Counted from the first letter of the stretch, positions 1 through 7,192 are shown. The stretch is DNA of 8,351 bases from DATKMG01 sp035541995 (GCA_035541995.1 DATKMG010000268.1:1-8351), one strand, 5' to 3'. Notes: generated from the letters alone by a model not told the origin. Numbers and translations are program-made.

Positions 1-153
1 TTGTTCATTTCAATGTCTCTTCTTAGTGGCCTTTCTCAACCTCATTATACGCCAACCTAGATGGCTGCATTGTTGTTCTTTTCGGGATTCGATTCCACAG
101 GTCGAATGGAGCCTAGTCTTCTTCCTCGAAAGCTTTGGGAAGAAACTCGGGCA

Positions 154-240
154 TCAGGGCTTGATCTGGGCATTCAGAGACATTAGGATGGATTCACGCT
201 GGGAACTTTGAGAATCAAGTTTCCAGGTGTTCTTTACCAT
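154..240 (-). CDS. Possible short ORF (28 aa) with a strong ribosome-binding site
   Basis: The ATG at 238-240 on the minus strand is preceded by AAGGAGG and a five-base spacer, one of the best Shine-Dalgarno matches in the window. The ORF opens with Met-Val-Lys-Asn-Thr-Trp-Lys and stops after 28 codons with TGA. Other frames stay partly open downstream toward position 1, so this may be the start of a gene broken by frameshifts, or a true small protein. No similarity is recognised. It follows the 242-547 ORF with a one-base gap. Confidence 0.25.
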   Translation of the reverse strand: MVKNTWKLDSQSSQRESILMSLNAQIKP

Positions 241-241
241 G

Positions 242-547
242 TCACCCTCCTTGCCAATAAGTGGCAATGAGAACAAGCTCGCTTTTCTTTCTGAGACGGG
301 CCGGCGGTTGTTTGTCAGCAGGTTGGAGAAGAGTCTTCATTAGTATGGGATCCAACTTCCTGCCTACTTGTTGATGAGTAATCCCTCCCACCTGCTGGCC
401 CCCTTGAATACTGAAATCAAGCCGTGACGCCTTCTTGCCCCTAGGCGTCGAAGACGCCGGCAACCTCTCGCCTGAAGCCAAACAATCGGAGACAAGTACG
501 TTCATGTCCGAAAACTGCGGAGGGGTGGAGTGGGGCCATCGCACCAT
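242..547 (-). CDS. Possible small protein of unknown function (101 aa)
   Basis: I do not recognise this ORF. It starts with ATG at 547, preceded on the minus strand by GGAG about seven bases upstream, and ends in TGA at 242-244. The product is basic and has no obvious membrane segment, signal peptide or motif. The reason to list it is its 3' end: the last codons (Gln-Gly-Gly-stop) form an AAGGAGG sequence ideally placed for the next minus-strand ATG at 240, an arrangement typical of translationally coupled genes. Against it, no family is recognised, the next ORF is only 28 codons, and the stretch may be degraded. An internal ATG at 505 is an alternative start. Confidence 0.25.
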   Translation of the reverse strand: MVRWPHSTPPQFSDMNVLVSDCLASGERLPASSTPRGKKASRLDFSIQGGQQVGGITHQQVGRKLDPILMKTLLQPADKQPPARLRKKSELVLIATYWQGG

Positions 548-894
548 CGCATTGCTCCATTGATTTCTTGGTATAAGAAAGAATAGACTGACGCCATTGG
601 TGAGTGATGTTTTTATTCAAGTTGATGAGATAGCGTCGAAAAATCGCGGCTTGACGCGGGTCTGATGGTTTCTTCCTTTCGGTATCCAGACACAGTCGCC
701 TGACACCCTGGGTCCTATAACAGCAATCATTCCGTTCAGTGAGGGAACAAAATCCGCAGGTTCGAGTCTTTGTCTCCTGCAGCAAAATCCTTCCCCTGGA
801 CCTTGAGGGGGTCTAGAATAGGCTTTGTTAACGGTCCAGTTTCCCTCTGCCCTTTTGACATTTCCTTTCTCTTATCCGTGCAAAGGGGGCGTCC

Positions 895-985
895 ATGAAC
901 GTGGCTCGTCCCAGGGTGATTCGTTTCGGGAGTTTTGAAGTTTACCTGATTCAGGAGAGCTTTCCAATAACGACGGCAAGGGCTG
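895..985 (+). pseudogene. Remnant N-terminus of a winged-helix (Trans_reg_C type) regulator
   Basis: An ATG at 895, five bases after a purine-rich AAAGGGGG, opens a 39-codon ORF (stop TGA at 1012-1014). Its first residues include VIRFGSFEVYL, which closely resembles the opening strand of OmpR/PhoB-type winged-helix domains in acidobacterial regulators, usually of the form RFG-x-FEVDL. The expected continuation (GEL, then Arg/Asn-rich, Gly-Lys/Arg) appears not in this frame but in the +2 frame from about 951, as SGELSNNDGKGCL. A frameshift near 948-953 therefore seems to separate two pieces of one domain. Similarity fades after about 985, so helices 2 and 3 and the wing are missing. This is a vestige, not a functional protein. 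In this phylum such domains are often fused to TPR or PD40 beta-propeller modules, the same module type carried by the kinase that follows. Confidence 0.5.
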
Positions 986-1124
986 TCTCCCGAGAGATTC
1001 GTGTGTGCCGTTGACATGCATTGGTGTTTCGATCCCCCACGAAAAGAATCACCAGACCTTTGAAAAGGGGAAGAAGGGGGTGTCGCGTGGGACTTTGGAC
1101 TGTGAGCAATGACCATGGACCACC

Positions 1125-4013
1125 ATGAATCCTGAGCGCTGGCAACAGATCGACAAATTGTTGGATGAGGCTCTGGACCGGCCACCCGAAGGACGCAAGG
1201 CTTTCCTTGAGCAAGCCTGCGGGGGTGACGAGGATTTGCGCTGGCAAGTAGAGGCGCTACTCGTTGCTCATCAAAAGGCGGGCAGTTTCGTGGAAACCCC
1301 TGCCCTGGATCTGGCGGCCCGAGCAATGGCTCAGAAACAATACCAGCCCCTGGTAGGCAGGAGACTTGGCCCGTATGAAATCCTCTCCCTGCTGGGCAAG
1401 GGCGGAATGGGCGAAGTCTACCTGGCCCGTGATACACGTCTGGACCGCCAAGTCGCGCTCAAGATTCTGCCTCTGGAAGTCACCCAAGACCCGGAACGAC
1501 TGAAACGCTTCGTGCAGGAGGCCAAAGCCGCTTCGGCACTGGAACATCCCAATATCGCCACCATCCATGAACTGGGCGAGGCCGAAGGTATCCACTACAT
1601 TGTGATGGAGTATGTGAAGGGCGAGACGCTGGAGGCCAGGGTCCGAAAGGGGCGACTCGAACTGGCGGAGATTCTCGACATTGGCATCCAGGTGGCGGAT
1701 GCCCTGGACGAAGCGCACCGCCAGGGGATTACCCACCGGGACATCAAGCCGGCCAACCTGATGCTGACGCCGCGTGGGCAGGTAAAGGTGTTGGATTTCG
1801 GACTGGCCAAAAGGACGCATCGATCTACGCCAAGCACGGGAACAGCAGCCAGCACGGAGTCCCAGACCACGCCAGGGCTGATCATGGGAACGGTCGAGTA
1901 CATGAGCCCCGAGCAGGTACTGGGGCAGGAGGTGGATCAGCGAACAGACCTGTTCAGCCTGGGAGTGGTGCTTTACGACATGACCACAGGCCGGTTGCCG
2001 TTCACTGGGCTGAGTTCCACGGAGACGATGGACAAGATTCTCCATTCCATACCGGAGGCCATGGTGCGATTTAACTCCAAGGCCCCGCAGGAACTGGAGC
2101 AGATTGTACGGAAATGTCTAGAGAAGGACCGGGGACTACGTTACCAGCACGCATCGGATTTAAGCACCGATCTGAAACGCCTGAAGCGGGACAGTGATTC
2201 TGGCAGAGTCGCTCCGTCCAAATCGCAATGGATCATCCCGCTGCCCAGGACCAAGTATAGTCGGTGGATTCCAGGGTTGTCACTGGCTGTGTTGCTCGCT
2301 GTCTTGGTCTGGCATTTCTGGCAGGGCCGACCTCATCCGACGCCAACGGAAGTTCCATTGTCCGCCGTTCCCCTCACGAGCTATGTTGGCAGGGAGTATT
2401 ACCCTACCTTTTCCCCGAATGGCAATCAGGTAGCTTTTTGCTGGAATAGTGAAGAAGAGGACAACTTCGACATCTATATCAAACTCATCGGCGCGGAACC
2501 ACCCATGCGTCTGACCACCAACCCTGCTTACGAATGGAGTCCCGTTTGGTCTCCCGATGGCCGCTGGATCGCCTTTCTCAGGGATCTATCCGGGAGTAAG
2601 TATGCCGTCGTATTGGTGCCCCCGATGCCAGGCCCGGAGAGGATAATAACTGAGGTATACATGAACTTTGTCAACTATGTCGATGGCCCCTTTCTTTCCT
2701 GGTCCACCGATTCTCGATGGCTGGCAATCGCAAGCTGTACCAAGCCTGACGCTAATGAACCTCAAGCTCTCTGGCTGATTTCACTTGAAAGCAATGAGAA
2801 GCGGAAGATTACCTTTCCACCGGAAAGCTACAAAGACACCTCCCCGGCCTTTTCCCCTGATGGTCACAGGCTAGCTTTTTTCCGTTGGCCTGGATATGCT
2901 GGAAAAAGTGACCTCTACTTGCTCGACCTTTCGAGCGACCTCAAACCAAATGGTGATCCTAAATGCATTGCCATTGGCAAGGGAATTTGCGCAAGTCCCA
3001 CCTGGACCGCAGATGGCCGCTCCCTGGTTTTTTCAAAAGGGTTGGGGAAAATGAGTCTTTGGCGGATAGACATATCCGGCTCGAGCCCACCACAACAGTT
3101 GTCTTCGATTGGGATGAATGGGGCCTGTCCTGCCATTTCCCGTGGCGGGAATCGCCTGGCGTATGTTCAGACGATACACGATTTTAATATCTGGCGGATG
3201 GAAATCACTTCTCCAAAAGGCAATGTCCCCCTTCCTAACAAGCTCGTCTCTAGTACGCGTTCGGAATATGAGCCGCAACTTTCTCCCGACGGTAAGAAGA
3301 TCGCATTTAGATCGGATCGTTCCGGAAGTGAAGAGATCTGGGTGTGCGACGTGAATGGCGCCAATGCAGTCCAGTTGACCTCTTTCGGTGGGACGACGAT
3401 CAACTGGGTACCGAGGTGGTCCCCGGATGGGAGTCGCTTGACCTTTAGCGCAATTGAAGACCGCGATGACGTCTATGTGGTTAATGTCAATGGAGGCACT
3501 CCACGGCCCCTGACCTCTGACTCTCGTGGTTCAAACAATCCTAGCTGGTCCAGAGATGGGAAGTGGATTCTTTTCGATCTCGAGGATTCTGGCAAAGCGG
3601 GAATATACAAAGTGCCGGGCGAAGGTGGAGAGCCTGTGCTGGTAACCAAAGGAGGCTGGGCTCCAGTGGAATCTCCAGATGGCAGGTACATCTACTATTA
3701 TAAGAGCGAACCAGAGAGGGTGAGTCTTTGGAGGATCCTTACGGCTGGCGGGAATGAACAGCAAGTTCTGAATTCTGTCGATTATGAGAACGTTGAACTT
3801 GTTGGGGACGGTATCTACTTTACGCGTCAGGGGAAACAAACATCTGATATCTCTCTCCAGTTCTTGAACACGACTACAGGCAAAACCGAGCACATTGCCT
3901 CATTCTCCAAGCCCATCGGGGGTTTCTCCGTTTCCCTCGACCGTCGCTGGATCGTCTACGGACAGCTCGACCAATTCGGCAGCGACCTGATGCTGGTGGA
4001 GAACTTCAAATAA
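1125..4013 (+). CDS. Membrane-anchored Ser/Thr protein kinase with PD40/TolB-like beta-propeller
   Basis: This 962-residue protein is a Hanks-type (PknB-like) kinase expected to phosphorylate Ser/Thr on cytoplasmic targets. Residues 1 to about 75 form the helical block that precedes many acidobacterial kinases. The kinase domain spans about 82-355: Gly-rich loop GKGGMGEV near 90-97, ATP-binding Lys113 in VALKIL, catalytic loop HRDIKPAN with Asp206 and Lys208, DFG at 224-226, and SPE ending at Glu263. All key catalytic residues are present. A hydrophobic segment at about 382-399 is the only clear membrane span. Residues about 410-962 contain roughly ten to eleven PD40/WD40-like blades built on FSPDG or WSPDG motifs, such as SPVWSPDGRWIAF and EPQLSPDGKKIAF. 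With one span, the propeller is predicted to be extracytoplasmic and could act as a sensor; its ligand is unknown. The start is chosen because the N-terminal block is complete from this ATG; the Shine-Dalgarno is weak. Several minus-strand ORFs opposite it are shadows. Confidence 0.95.
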   Translation: MNPERWQQIDKLLDEALDRPPEGRKAFLEQACGGDEDLRWQVEALLVAHQKAGSFVETPALDLAARAMAQKQYQPLVGRRLGPYEILSLLGKGGMGEVYLARDTRLDRQVALKILPLEVTQDPERLKRFVQEAKAASALEHPNIATIHELGEAEGIHYIVMEYVKGETLEARVRKGRLELAEILDIGIQVADALDEAHRQGITHRDIKPANLMLTPRGQVKVLDFGLAKRTHRSTPSTGTAASTESQTTPGLIMGTVEYMSPEQVLGQEVDQRTDLFSLGVVLYDMTTGRLPFTGLSSTETMDKILHSIPEAMVRFNSKAPQELEQIVRKCLEKDRGLRYQHASDLSTDLKRLKRDSDSGRVAPSKSQWIIPLPRTKYSRWIPGLSLAVLLAVLVWHFWQGRPHPTPTEVPLSAVPLTSYVGREYYPTFSPNGNQVAFCWNSEEEDNFDIYIKLIGAEPPMRLTTNPAYEWSPVWSPDGRWIAFLRDLSGSKYAVVLVPPMPGPERIITEVYMNFVNYVDGPFLSWSTDSRWLAIASCTKPDANEPQALWLISLESNEKRKITFPPESYKDTSPAFSPDGHRLAFFRWPGYAGKSDLYLLDLSSDLKPNGDPKCIAIGKGICASPTWTADGRSLVFSKGLGKMSLWRIDISGSSPPQQLSSIGMNGACPAISRGGNRLAYVQTIHDFNIWRMEITSPKGNVPLPNKLVSSTRSEYEPQLSPDGKKIAFRSDRSGSEEIWVCDVNGANAVQLTSFGGTTINWVPRWSPDGSRLTFSAIEDRDDVYVVNVNGGTPRPLTSDSRGSNNPSWSRDGKWILFDLEDSGKAGIYKVPGEGGEPVLVTKGGWAPVESPDGRYIYYYKSEPERVSLWRILTAGGNEQQVLNSVDYENVELVGDGIYFTRQGKQTSDISLQFLNTTTGKTEHIASFSKPIGGFSVSLDRRWIVYGQLDQFGSDLMLVENFK

Positions 4014-4085
4014 ATGACGAGTGGAGCGGTCAGCTATCACCTGTCAGTGCCAGAGTATAGGGAGGAGGGACTCGGAGAGAATTAA
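4014..4085 (+). other. Short ORF (23 aa) abutting the kinase stop codon, possible coupling leader
   Basis: The kinase stop is immediately followed by ATG (TAAATG at 4011-4016), opening a 23-codon ORF that stops with TAA at 4083-4085, one base before the GTG proposed as the start of the next gene. The next gene's Shine-Dalgarno (GGAGAGA at 4074-4080) lies inside this ORF. Ribosomes finishing the kinase could reinitiate here and be delivered to the next start. The peptide itself has no recognisable feature and the arrangement may be chance. Confidence 0.2.
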
Positions 4086-4086
4086 A

Positions 4087-4509
4087 GTGGACACCAACAC
4101 CGCGGTCCCAGTTCCCAAGTTATTCATGCCTCATCCCAACTTAAGTGACGAGGTGAATCGGAGCATCGCGCAATCGGAGATCGAAGGTGGAGTGTGCCTG
4201 GACAATCTATCCGATGGCGAGGTGTTGGAAGTGGAGACCGAGAACCGCTGGTACAGCATTGTGGTGGGTCGTCACGGGAAGGATCTGATCCAGGGCCACC
4301 CGAAGTACTGTCCTGAGCCGGTGGCGGTGAGGATTGAGGGATCGACCTGGGGTGGCTCGATGCTGAAGATGCGGTTTGTGGGGCGTGGCATGCGCCTGGA
4401 ATTCCAGCACCCCACCTACCGCAGAATCGTCACGTTGCCGGTCGTGGAGATCCGGGGTAGGGACCCGCCCACGAGCAAGGCCGGAGCTGGCAGGGCACTG
4501 ACTAGCTAA
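4087..4509 (+). CDS. Small conserved-type protein of unknown function, companion of the kinase (140 aa)
   Basis: I set the start at GTG 4087 because GGAGAGA at 4074-4080 lies six bases upstream; an in-frame GTG at 4021 would add 22 residues of low-complexity sequence without a ribosome-binding site. ATG 4126 is a further alternative. The core, about residues 35-123, reads as a compact beta-rich domain: LSDGEVLEVET, then a Trp-Tyr strand, then GHPKYCPEPVAVRIEGSTWGGS, then GRGMRLEFQHPTYRRIV. I recall similar small proteins with this Tyr-Cys-Pro and Gly-Ser-x-Trp-Gly-Gly pattern in Acidobacteriota, but no function is known to me. There is no signal peptide or membrane segment. It begins 73 bases after the kinase stop on the same strand with no terminator visible between, so co-transcription is likely; a functional link to the kinase is inference. 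The last 15 residues look unstructured. Confidence 0.7.
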   Translation: MDTNTAVPVPKLFMPHPNLSDEVNRSIAQSEIEGGVCLDNLSDGEVLEVETENRWYSIVVGRHGKDLIQGHPKYCPEPVAVRIEGSTWGGSMLKMRFVGRGMRLEFQHPTYRRIVTLPVVEIRGRDPPTSKAGAGRALTS

Positions 4510-4835
4510 CCCAGAGCGTGGGGCAGTACAACTACAACAGAGACAGACAGATTTTTGTAGTCACAATTATTCCTCCTTATCAAATAAGTCGAAGGCATCC
4601 AGTTCTCTCAGTGGAGGTTCAGACGCAGCTAGCTTTACTGTATCCCTAACATTCTTCTCGAGGAAGGTCAGGGATCAATAAAGAATGAGTTGACTCCCCT
4701 CCAGCTACCCCATTCCTGCAGCGATTGTGCATGAACAATGCGATGGACTTGTTCTCATGTGAACCGATCTGGTGTCCCAAGCGAACCTGTTGTTGACACC
4801 AGCCGGACGAATTATAACTATGCTGCAAGAACTTT
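4510..4835. other. Intergenic region of 326 bases
   Basis: No ORF with a recognisable product or supported start lies here. It contains an imperfectly placed inverted repeat, ACTACAA at 4531-4537 with TTGTAGT at 4555-4561 (17-base loop, no T-run after it), and a promoter-like TTGACA near its downstream end. The ORFs crossing 4646-4999 are shadows or run into the next gene in the wrong frame. Confidence 0.6.
4793..4821 (+). promoter_or_regulatory. Candidate promoter for the NmrA-like gene
   Basis: A perfect TTGACA lies at 4793-4798. Downstream, the AT-rich stretch TTATAACTAT (4812-4821) offers either TATAAC at 4813-4818 (14-base spacer, too short) or AACTAT at 4816-4821 (17-base spacer, poorer match). 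If the second is used, transcription would start close to the ATG at 4836, leaving a very short leader, which fits the absence of a Shine-Dalgarno there. Confidence 0.3.
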
Positions 4836-5741
4836 ATGGCGGAATCCCCGGCAATTGTCGTCTGCGGCGCAACCGGAAATCAGGGAGGTGCGGTTGTCGA
4901 AAGCTTGCTCGCCACAAGCAAGTGGAAAGTAATTGCGCTCATACGCGACCTTTCCGCGGAAAAAGCGTGTGTTCTGGAAGCAAAGGGCGCACAACTTAGA
5001 AAAGGGGACCTCTTGGATAAAGCATCACTGGTAAGCGCGTTTCACTCAGTTCACGGCGTTTCTGGCGTGACTCAGCCTTGGTCCAAAGACTACAAAAAAG
5101 CGGATATAGCATCTGAAATGCTACAGGGAAAAAACATCACAGATGCATGCCGAGAAGCCGGGGTAAAGCATTTTGTGTTCAGTACTGTAATGCACTTTGG
5201 TCCGGCCAGAACCGGGGTCCCCCATCTTGACAGCAAAATCGAGCTGGAAGAATACGCCAAACAATGCGGCATTCCTATGACCTTATTGCAGCCCGCGTCT
5301 TTCATGGACAACCTGGGGCAGCCCTATTTCCCTATCCAGGTTGGGAAAGTGCGGGGGTTTGTTGACGGGGATGCGAAGGTCCCTTACATCTGTTGCCGTG
5401 ACATAGGAAGGATTGCTGCCAGAGTTTTCGAAGAAGGCGAATCTGCAATCGGCAAAGAGATAGTGCTGATTTCGGACTTCGTTTCCGGAAGAGAGTTGTG
5501 TGAAATTCTGAGCCGACTGAGAAATGGCGACCCTTTCCGCTACCAATCGGTTCCAAAGCTGTTGATGCGGTTGTTTGCAAAAGAGTTTTATCTTATGCGT
5601 GTGGCCTTCGAAAAGAGTGGCCGACCGCCATATCCCAAGCAGCTTCTGGATGCTCTGGAACAATGCCGCAAACGATATCCGGAAATCCTCACGGCTGAAC
5701 AATTTCTGAAATTGCGCGGATTTGACACGAAGAAGCTCTAA
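4836..5741 (+). CDS. NmrA-like NAD(P)-binding Rossmann-fold protein
   Basis: The 301-residue product belongs to the atypical short-chain dehydrogenase group that includes NmrA and HSCARG, many members of which bind NADP(H) and act as redox sensors rather than enzymes. The dinucleotide-binding motif GATGNQGG is at residues 11-18, Arg37 after the second strand (LIRD) is consistent with NADP preference, and GDLLD at 57-61 is the usual acidic strand end. HFVFSTV at 112-118 and HLDSKIELEEY at 130-140 are typical of NmrA/HSCARG proteins, with Lys134 in place of a full Tyr-x-x-x-Lys site, followed by a TLLQPASFMDNL segment. Length matches the family. The protein is predicted cytoplasmic. The ATG at 4836 is the only start that keeps the first beta strand, but no Shine-Dalgarno precedes it. 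Substrate or partner cannot be read from the sequence, and no neighbour suggests a pathway. Confidence 0.9.
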   Translation: MAESPAIVVCGATGNQGGAVVESLLATSKWKVIALIRDLSAEKACVLEAKGAQLRKGDLLDKASLVSAFHSVHGVSGVTQPWSKDYKKADIASEMLQGKNITDACREAGVKHFVFSTVMHFGPARTGVPHLDSKIELEEYAKQCGIPMTLLQPASFMDNLGQPYFPIQVGKVRGFVDGDAKVPYICCRDIGRIAARVFEEGESAIGKEIVLISDFVSGRELCEILSRLRNGDPFRYQSVPKLLMRLFAKEFYLMRVAFEKSGRPPYPKQLLDALEQCRKRYPEILTAEQFLKLRGFDTKKL

Positions 5742-5750
5742 GTCGATCCC

Positions 5751-5775
5751 GGACGTGCATGTCCAACACTTTTTT
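5751..5775 (+). terminator. Weak hairpin plus T-run after the NmrA-like gene
   Basis: GGACG at 5751-5755 can pair with TGTCC at 5760-5764 (four Watson-Crick pairs and one G-T) around a TGCA loop. A run of six T follows at 5770-5775, but five bases separate it from the stem, so this is a poor intrinsic terminator. It begins nine bases after the stop codon, where one would expect termination. Confidence 0.35.
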
Positions 5776-5789
5776 GATGTTAGAAAGGA

Positions 5790-5866
<77 letters not shown>

Positions 5867-5895
5867 ACGTAATGGAATGAATAACTTGCAGGATG

Positions 5896-6812
5896 TCAAG
5901 CCACATGATTTTTTCCTGGTGTCAGTTCTGGTGTCACTTGAGAATGCGCAGAAAGGTTTATCGCTTCCTTCAAATACCCTTTCTCAAAATGTGAGTAACG
6001 CTCTGTCACCTTAATGCTGGAGTGGCCTAAAAACTCCTGCACCGCATAGAGGGAACATCCTGCGCTCACCAAACGGCTGGCAAAGGTATGTCTCAAATCG
6101 TGCCAGTGGAAATTCTCGATCTTTGCTTGCTTCAGCCATGATTCCCACTCTTTGGGAATGTCCTTTAGCCGCTCGCCTTTCATATGGCCGTAGAAGACGT
6201 AGCCATTATTAATCATCCTGGGGAGTGTTTTCAAGGTTTCAATTATGACAGGCCGCATTGGGACATATCTGGGCTTTCCCGATTTCGATTTCTTTACTCG
6301 GATGAGTTCCTGTTGGAAGTCGATATCGTTCCATGTTAGGCTGAGTTGTTCGGTCTTTCGAAGCCCGGTGTTTAAGGCAACAATGACCAGAGGGTGATAC
6401 CCTTTGGGGATGGCTTTGAAAAGCCTTGTCTCTTCATCTGCGCTCAGGTAGCGGTCTCTTTTGTTCTCTTCCTTTTGAAGAGCCACTTCTTTGACGGGAT
6501 TAATTTCGACCTTCCCATTCTTCACCCCGAGGCTAAAGGCTGCTTTCATTGCTGCAAGGTATCGGTTCACTGTGGCGGGGGACCGTCCTTCGCCTGGAAG
6601 GATCTCCTTACGATTGTTTGAAGGAGATTTGGCTTCTGGCAATTTTCGGCGGGCCTTCTCGATGTCACTTGCCACGATTGACCTTGCAGCCCTGTTGGCA
6701 AAGTGTTTCTTCCACCAAGAGGCTCGAATTATCGTAGCAAACCCAATAGATACCGCTACCCTTGGGTCGTTCGAATATGCCCCGTTGCTTCTGAGTTGTT
6801 CTTGGCATCCAT
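5896..6812 (-). pseudogene. int: Tyrosine recombinase (phage/ICE integrase), N-terminal region frameshifted and partly deleted
   Basis: The open part (6675 to 5896, 259 codons from a GTG) holds the end of the core-binding domain (SPATVNRYLAAMKAAF, residues 32-47) and a catalytic domain with every catalytic residue: Arg106 in NTGLRKTEQL, Lys131, His192 and Arg195 in HDLRH, His218 in LGHSS, and Tyr227. The frame stays open upstream to 6840 with fitting core-domain sequence (SWWKKHFANRAAR) but offers no start codon. The original start is most likely ATG 6812, preceded by AAAGGAG. From there MDAKNNSEATGHIRTTQ runs to a TAG at 6756-6758, and an extra base in the GGG at 6759-6761 moves the expected GSGIYWVCYDN into another frame. 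That motif then joins SWWKKHF near 6716-6731 in a third frame, so roughly 70 codons of the arm-binding and early core domains appear deleted. About 305 codons remain against about 380 in related integrases. Excision is unlikely unless a shortened protein from the GTG works. Confidence 0.85.
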
Positions 6813-6961
6813 GCTTTCTCCTTTCTTCGATTGTTCTCTTTCAGTTCATCACCTTTCCCGCTGAAATAGCGAGCTCGGTTCTAGTCCATGATATGCCATA
6901 TGTTGGGTGGCTGATTATCCCTTTTGCTGCCGCTCACTTTCCAGGCACACTAGGTTGTTCC
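6813..6961. other. Gap between xis-like gene and integrase start
   Basis: The 149 bases carry the integrase Shine-Dalgarno (AAAGGAG, minus strand, ending about six bases before 6812) and a perfect short palindrome ATATGCCATAT at 6891-6901. No convincing ORF is present; a 16-codon minus-strand ORF crosses it without similarity. The stretch could hold regulatory or recombinase-arm sites, but nothing decisive is visible. Confidence 0.35.
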
Positions 6962-7192
6962 TTAGCTTGCATCGGAGCTTTGATGCTCCAGGTTGCTTCC
7001 CGCCTCTTGGAAGACATGGGTGGTGCCTTTTTCGATGAGTCTCTCCAGCTCCCGCGATGGAATCAACACGCGCCGACCGATTTTGACTGCGCGGAGCTGG
7101 CCCTTCTCTATCAAATAATCGATTCCTCGCACGGACAGCGAGGTAGCCGCCGCCGCTTCTTTCTTGGAATACGCCAGTAGTTTATTGATCAC
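6962..7192 (-). CDS. Excisionase-like helix-turn-helix protein (MerR-type HTH, 76 aa)
   Basis: The start is GTG 7192 because GGAGG sits five bases upstream; the same frame is open to 7375, but that extension has no similarity and would bypass the ribosome-binding site. Residues 5-55 are a typical HTH_17/excisionase fold: LLAYSKKEAAAATSLSVRGIDYL holds the recognition helices, and IEKGQLRAVKIGRRVLIPSRELERL forms the wing and final helix. Such proteins bind DNA and either bend att sites with the integrase or regulate its transcription. It lies directly upstream of the integrase on the same strand, 149 bases from the integrase ATG, the usual xis-int order. Unlike its neighbours, it is intact. The last 20 residues look unstructured. 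A role purely as a repressor cannot be excluded. Confidence 0.8.
   Translation of the reverse strand: MINKLLAYSKKEAAAATSLSVRGIDYLIEKGQLRAVKIGRRVLIPSRELERLIEKGTTHVFQEAGSNLEHQSSDAS

Larger units (their letters stand above)
1..894. other. 894-base stretch with no recognised gene
   Basis: I read all six frames and found no protein family I recognise. The contents I can point to are two adjacent minus-strand ORFs (154-240 and 242-547) with plausible ribosome-binding sites, and a tRNA T-arm-like stretch around 753-784. A longer minus-strand frame at 441-785 has no recognisable motif and overlaps the other ORF. The stretch may be decayed coding DNA, since the broken winged-helix gene begins directly after it, but that is inference. 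Confidence 0.5.

Noticed and set aside
1011..1016. TTGACA as a promoter for the kinase gene
   Set aside because: No acceptable -10 element occurs at 16 to 18 bases spacing; the region is GC-rich there and lies in the winged-helix remnant.
736..1437. 233-codon minus-strand ORF, and 1257-2045 (262 codons) likewise
   Set aside because: Both lie antisense to the kinase coding frame, have low-complexity shadow-like composition and match no family; the kinase on the plus strand is unambiguous. The part beyond the kinase start carries the antisense T-arm signature instead.
4531..4561. Inverted repeat ACTACAA/TTGTAGT as terminator of the kinase operon
   Set aside because: Seven AT-rich pairs with a 17-base loop and no T-run after it; too weak to call.
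6491..7180. 229-codon plus-strand ORF
   Set aside because: It runs antisense through the integrase, its lost N-terminus and the helix-turn-helix gene, all of which have clear family motifs on the minus strand.
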